From JANNNF01 sp040385825 (GTDB lineage Bacteria > Pseudomonadota > Alphaproteobacteria > Rhodobacterales > Rhodobacteraceae), in assembly GCA_040385825.1 (NCBI GenBank), contig JAZKGQ010000038.1:1-44820 (forward strand): a stretch of 44,820 nt of DNA, in the 5' to 3' direction. The notes under the pieces are model-generated. The model had not been told where the DNA came from. It was given only the letters and a program-made list of their open reading frames with translations, and did not search any database. The position numbers and the translations under genes are program-made. Within the stretch, counting starts at the first letter, position 1. Every line of letters starts with the position of its first letter. Shown piece after piece: positions 41,301 to 44,820 of the stretch.

Positions 41301-42668
41301 TCAGGCGCGTTCCAGCAGGCGTTGCAGCTCGAAATCCGTGACCACGCGGTCGGTTTCCGAAATCTCCCACTGGGCGGCGTGGTGGTAATGGTCGATCACA
41401 TCTTCACCGAACGCCGCGCGCAGCATGGAGGAGCCGTGCAGCAGACCTGCTGCCTCGCGCAGGGTGCGCGGGATTTCACGGATGCCGCCTGCCGCATACA
41501 TGTCGCCCTTCATCTCGGGCTCCAGTTCCAGCTTGCGTTCGATCCCGTCCAGCCCCGCCGCCAGCAGGGCCGCGCAGGCGAGGTAGGGGTTCACGTCGCT
41601 GCCGGGGATGCGGCATTCCACCCGCACGGCCTTGGTATGCTCGCCACACACCCGGAAGCCCGCGGTGCGGTTATCTGCGCTCCACACCGCCTTGGTGGGG
41701 GCGAACATGCCGATGGTAAAGCGTTTGTAGCTGTTCACATAGGGCGCAAGGAAGGTGGTGATGTCACGCGCATGGGCAAGCTGCCCCGCGATGAAATGCT
41801 TCATCAGCGCCGACATGCCATGCGCGTCCTTGTCATCGGCAAAGGCGGGTTTGCCATCCAGCGTCCACAAAGACTGGTGGATATGGGCAGAGGAGCCTGC
41901 CTTGTTGTGGTGATACTTCGCCATGAAGGTCACGGATCTGCCCTGCGCATGGGCAATTTCCTTGACCGCCTGCTTGGTGATCACATGGTTGTCGGCGGTG
42001 TCCAGCGCGTCGGAATAGCGGTAGTTCACCTCGTGTTGGCCGGCATCCGCCTCGCCCTTGGTATTCTCGACCGGGATGCCCGCCCCATAAAGACCGTTGC
42101 GCACGGCGCGCATCAGGCCTTCTTCCTTGGTGGTCTGGAACAGGTGGTAATCCTCGTTATAGGCCGAGATCGGGGTCAGGGCCGACAAGCCGCCATCGCG
42201 CAGGTTTTCATAGGAATTCTCGAAGATGTAGAATTCCAGTTCGGTGGCCATCATTGCCTCGAACCCCATGGCGCGGGCGCGGGCGACCTGTTTTTTCAGG
42301 ATGGCACGGGGGGAAACGGCGACTTCTTCATGCGTGTGGTGATCCAGCAGGTCGCCCAGCACCAGCGCCGTGCCCGGCAGCCATGGCAGCGGGCGCAGCG
42401 TTGCCATGTCGGGGCGCAGCACATAATCGCCATAGCCGGATTCCCAGCCTGCCGATTTATAGCCCTGAACGGTGGTCATCTCCATATCCACGGCCAGCAG
42501 ATAGTTGCAGCAATGGGTTTCCTTGTAGCCGCTGTCCACAAAGAACGCGGCGTGGAACCGCTTGCCCATCAGGCGGCCCTGCATGTCGATGGCGGCGACC
42601 AGAACAGTATCGATCGTGCCATCGGCGACGGCGTTTTTCAGGGCGGCGAAGGTCATGTTTCCGGGCAT
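41301..42668 (-). CDS. Glutamine synthetase family amine ligase 2
   Basis: 455 residues. Glutamine-synthetase-like: MATELEFYIFEN carries metal-binding Glu residues, ENTKGEADAGQHEVNYRY the second set, and KYHHNKAGSSAHIHQSLW the ATP/His region; NRTAGFRVCGEH carries the substrate-binding Arg. It differs from ligase 1 in many places, so the two are not recent duplicates. The family forms gamma-glutamyl amides of amines such as putrescine, ethanolamine or isopropylamine. It heads an operon with aldehyde dehydrogenase, iron alcohol dehydrogenase and FAD oxidoreductase genes. AAGG 7 nt before ATG 42668 supports the start; ATG 42656 is an alternative. Confidence 0.88.
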   Translation of the reverse strand: MPGNMTFAALKNAVADGTIDTVLVAAIDMQGRLMGKRFHAAFFVDSGYKETHCCNYLLAVDMEMTTVQGYKSAGWESGYGDYVLRPDMATLRPLPWLPGTALVLGDLLDHHTHEEVAVSPRAILKKQVARARAMGFEAMMATELEFYIFENSYENLRDGGLSALTPISAYNEDYHLFQTTKEEGLMRAVRNGLYGAGIPVENTKGEADAGQHEVNYRYSDALDTADNHVITKQAVKEIAHAQGRSVTFMAKYHHNKAGSSAHIHQSLWTLDGKPAFADDKDAHGMSALMKHFIAGQLAHARDITTFLAPYVNSYKRFTIGMFAPTKAVWSADNRTAGFRVCGEHTKAVRVECRIPGSDVNPYLACAALLAAGLDGIERKLELEPEMKGDMYAAGGIREIPRTLREAAGLLHGSSMLRAAFGEDVIDHYHHAAQWEISETDRVVTDFELQRLLERA

Positions 42669-42830
42669 GTGGTGCCTTTCGGTTCAAAATTCGGGGGAAG
42701 GATTTGGCGGCGCTTTTGCCATGCCCTGCACCCGTCCGCGCCACCGAATTCCGGCTTGCGCGGCCAGCAATCGGGGCCGTTGGTCTGTGGTTCTGGCGCT
42801 GGCCCCATGGATCGCTTCCCGAGATGAATA

Positions 42831-42842
42831 ATTTGATCATAT
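42831..42842. promoter_or_regulatory. ATTTGATCATAT, near-palindrome, putative operator (site 3)
   Basis: One mismatch from sites 1 and 2 (ATTTGATCAAAT); it also shares the preceding ATA with site 2. It lies 163 bp upstream of ligase 2, within the 211-bp interval after the amidohydrolase gene that must carry any ligase 2 promoter. The rest of that interval shows no gene. Confidence 0.4.
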
Positions 42843-42879
42843 CGGCTGCGCGGGGCTGGCGCAACGGGGTGGATGGGCG

Positions 42880-43638
42880 TCATGCGGCCCCCTTTTGCAG
42901 CGCGGCCAGCAGTACCGGGGCCAGCATGTCGGCCATGCTGTCCTGCTGGGCCGGGGTGGTGATCAGGTCATTGCGGACCTCGAGCATCGCATTGGGCAGG
43001 GCGTAGGGGGTGGCGTGCAGGCGCAGGGTGTGGGTCACGTCATCGGCGGCAGAATAGGGTTCATTCAAGGCGCAGCGCAGATCGGTCCGGGTGCGGGCCT
43101 CGGCCACGATGGCGGTGGCAAGGCTGGGGTCGGCATCGTGGATCACGCCAAATTCCACCGCGCGGCTTGTGCCGAAATAGACGGGGGTAAAGCTGTGCAC
43201 CGTGATCACCACCGGCACCACGCCGGCCGCCAACCGCTGCATCAACACCGCGTGCAGGCCGTGATGGAAGGGCAGATACACCGCCGCGACCCGTGCGGCG
43301 CGGTCCTGCGCGGTCAGGGTCTGGTTGCCGGGCACATCGTGGACTTCGGACCGCGCGGGCATGGCCCCCGTCTGATGCGGCGCGCGGTTCAGGTCGTATA
43401 TCAGGCGGCTGACCGGGGCATGGACCAGCGTGGCCCCCATCCGCATGGCCAGCCCGCGCGCAAGGCCAAGCGCGCCGATGTCCCACGCGATATGGGCCTG
43501 TTGCTGATCCGGCGTCAGGCCAAGCGTGCCCCATGGCGCAGGAAAGGCGTTTGACGCGTGTTCGCAGACGAGCACCACCGGGCTGGCGGCGGAGTCGCCC
43601 TCGATGATCGGGCCAAGAGGGGGCGGGAGGGTGGTCAT
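42880..43638 (-). CDS. N-formylglutamate amidohydrolase family protein
   Basis: 252 residues. The VCEHASNAFP, SRLIYDLNRAPH and VITVHSFTPVYFG motifs contain the conserved His and Asp/Asn/Arg residues of the FGase family, a zinc hydrolase. HutG-type members release formate from N-formylglutamate in histidine degradation, but no other hut genes are in view. In this neighbourhood it may instead hydrolyse a glutamyl conjugate made by ligase 2 (inference). ATG 43638 is preferred; a further 11 codons are open upstream. It is divergent from the RpiR regulator. Confidence 0.87.
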   Translation of the reverse strand: MTTLPPPLGPIIEGDSAASPVVLVCEHASNAFPAPWGTLGLTPDQQQAHIAWDIGALGLARGLAMRMGATLVHAPVSRLIYDLNRAPHQTGAMPARSEVHDVPGNQTLTAQDRAARVAAVYLPFHHGLHAVLMQRLAAGVVPVVITVHSFTPVYFGTSRAVEFGVIHDADPSLATAIVAEARTRTDLRCALNEPYSAADDVTHTLRLHATPYALPNAMLEVRNDLITTPAQQDSMADMLAPVLLAALQKGAA

Positions 43639-43820
43639 GGGCGGGGCGCGGCCTCTGGGGCAAGACATCACTTCGGGCCACAGGCTGGGCTGCGGGCTGG
43701 CCGTCTGTCAAGAATATTTCACTCGCAAAATCCTTGTTACAATGTTTTCTAAACAGGTGCCGGGTTTTGTCGAACCGGGCACAAAGGCTGGCGCATAGGG
43801 GGGGCGGCTGCGATGGTGCG

Positions 43821-44678
43821 ATGACCATGGAAAACACGATGCGCAGCGCCTTGCCGGGGCTGACCCGTGCCGAGCGGCAGCTTGCCACCCATATCCTGCG
43901 GCACTATCCGGTGGCGGCCCTGGGGTCTATCACCGCGCTGGCCAAGGCGGCCGAAGTGTCGACGCCCACGGTGGTACGGCTGGTGCAAAAGCTGGGCTAC
44001 AAGGGCTACCCGGACTATCAGGCGTCCTTGCGCGGCGAGGTGGAGGCGATGCTTGTCTCGCCGCTTGCCAAGCATGACCGCTGGACCGGGGGGGTGCCCG
44101 ACACCCATATCCTGAACCGCTTCGCCGATGCGGTGGTGGCCAATCTGCAAGCCACGCTGCACCAGATCGACCATGCCGAATTTGACGCGGTGGCCGGTTT
44201 GCTGGCCGATCCCGGCCGCGCGGTCTTTGCCATGGGCGGGCGGATCACCCATGCGATGGCCGATTATTTTGTCACCCTGATGACGGCGGTTCGCCCCGAT
44301 GTGACGCTGTTGTCCGATATGTCCAATTCCTGGCCCTCGGCCTTGCTGGAAATGCAGGCGGGGGATGTGCTGCTGGTGTTCGATATTCGCAGGTATGAAA
44401 ATTCGATCCTGCAACTGGTGGATCTGGCGGTGGATCAGGGGGCCTGTGTGGTGCTGATCACCGACCCTTGGGTGTCGCCCGCCTCGGCGCAGGCGCGGCA
44501 TACGCTGGCCTGCCACATCGAGGCCCCGTCGGCCTGGGACAGCACGGTGTCGATCATGGTTCTGGTGGAAACGCTGCTGGCGGCGGTGCAGGATCTGACC
44601 TGGGATGTCACCGAAGGCCGCCTGAAGCGGCTGGAGACGCTGTATGACAGGTCGCGCTTTTTCCGGCGGACGCGGTAG
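43821..44678 (+). CDS. MurR/RpiR family transcriptional regulator
   Basis: 285 residues. The N-terminal HTH_6 domain (about 8-75) contains LTRAERQLATHILRHYP and AKAAEVSTPTVVRLVQKLGYKGYPD. An SIS domain (about 115-255) binds a phosphosugar or related effector in the family. It is divergent from the amidohydrolase, so it probably controls that gene and perhaps the whole amine operon. The spacer (43639-43820) has an AT-rich block near 43708-43755 that is the likely promoter region. Codons ATG 43827 and 43839 are alternative starts. Confidence 0.88.
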   Translation: MTMENTMRSALPGLTRAERQLATHILRHYPVAALGSITALAKAAEVSTPTVVRLVQKLGYKGYPDYQASLRGEVEAMLVSPLAKHDRWTGGVPDTHILNRFADAVVANLQATLHQIDHAEFDAVAGLLADPGRAVFAMGGRITHAMADYFVTLMTAVRPDVTLLSDMSNSWPSALLEMQAGDVLLVFDIRRYENSILQLVDLAVDQGACVVLITDPWVSPASAQARHTLACHIEAPSAWDSTVSIMVLVETLLAAVQDLTWDVTEGRLKRLETLYDRSRFFRRTR

Positions 44679-44731
44679 CGGCGATATACTTCCATGCAAG
44701 ACGCAGCGTAGACCCGCCCCAGACGCGTGTA

Positions 44732-44820
44732 GCGGATGAACCTTCACTGAACGCATTTTTCTTCAGCCCGGAATCAAGCGCGTAGCGCGCCGGGCAATGC
44801 CCGACCGCCCCCTCGGGCGG
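44732..44820 (-). repeat. Dispersed intergenic repeat, copy 3 (inverted, cut by window end)
   Basis: On the minus strand this matches the right third of copies 1 and 2: the 3' arm GGGCGGTCGGGCATTG, hairpin II (CCCGGCGCGC TAC GCGC ... CCGGG) identical to copy 1, and the terminal GTTCAGTGAAGGTTCATC. The rest lies beyond the window. It starts 54 bp after the RpiR stop but in opposite orientation. Confidence 0.75.

Noticed and set aside
42880..43638. HutG of a histidine-utilisation operon, with the RpiR gene as its regulator
   Set aside because: The family is right, but no hutH, hutU, hutI or hutF gene is in view and the flanking genes are amine-oxidation enzymes, so the symbol was not assigned.

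Overview
The window is a GC-rich chromosomal stretch from an alphaproteobacterium, most likely a member of the Rhodobacteraceae. The evidence is the gene content (zur-znuCB divergent from znuA, a GcvT-fused dimethylglycine-dehydrogenase-like oxidoreductase, glutamine-synthetase-family amine ligases, N-formylglutamate amidohydrolase, an RTX protein), the codon use, and short intergenic strings of the GGGATATTTGGGCCA type that I associate with this family. The genus cannot be fixed from sequence alone. Ten Ns at 8901-8910 show a draft assembly. I see no rRNA, tRNA, CRISPR array, phage or transposase gene.

Layout. 1-5785: end of an SDR oxidoreductase, a YgiC/YgiB-like pair (ATP-grasp ligase plus DUF1190 lipoprotein), gabD, a kynurenine-formamidase-like hydrolase and aldose 1-epimerase. 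5844-8880: zinc uptake, znuA divergent from zur-znuC-znuB around one Zur box. 8969-10795: PepSY membrane protein with a DUF2946-like protein. 10965-16563: FAD/GcvT oxidoreductase, DMT exporter, adenine deaminase. 16618-23603: a run of plus-strand genes, namely SDR, SGNH hydrolase, flavin monooxygenase-like protein, Rieske oxygenase, RidA-like protein, DUF1028 protein, LysR regulator and CbiX-like chelatase. 23955-26726: glutamine-synthetase-family ligase with a class III aminotransferase. 27095-29395: orphan RTX protein. 29447-32901: TetR regulator, aminotransferase and ThDP decarboxylase resembling the arginine transaminase (AruH/AruI) route. 32983-37375: CDF transporter, SH3 protein, D-2-hydroxyacid dehydrogenase, unknown protein, TerC-family protein. 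37442-44678: N-formylglutamate-amidohydrolase-like enzyme, second glutamine-synthetase-family ligase, aldehyde dehydrogenase, iron alcohol dehydrogenase and FAD oxidoreductase, with a divergent RpiR regulator.

The recurring theme is catabolism of nitrogen compounds: arginine, polyamine/GABA-type and amino-alcohol-type amines, purine, methylated amines. A 12-bp palindrome, ATTTGATCAAAT, occurs perfectly at 4001 (gabD/hydrolase) and 26767 (aminotransferase/ligase 1) and with one mismatch at 42831 (ligase 2 operon). This suggests one regulator, not encoded in the window, links three separate loci.

Three kinds of dispersed non-coding repeat are present. One is a roughly 253-bp element at 13462 and 23605, with a truncated inverted copy at 44732. 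The second is a hairpin-plus-GGATATTT module (copies near 13756, 16583, 21081 and, inverted, 21141). The third is a REP-like 10-bp-stem hairpin at 41275. No wholly new defence or mobile system is evident. The most unusual material is the 253-bp repeat, the shared palindrome, the Rieske/RidA/DUF1028 cluster and the N-terminal part of the RTX protein.
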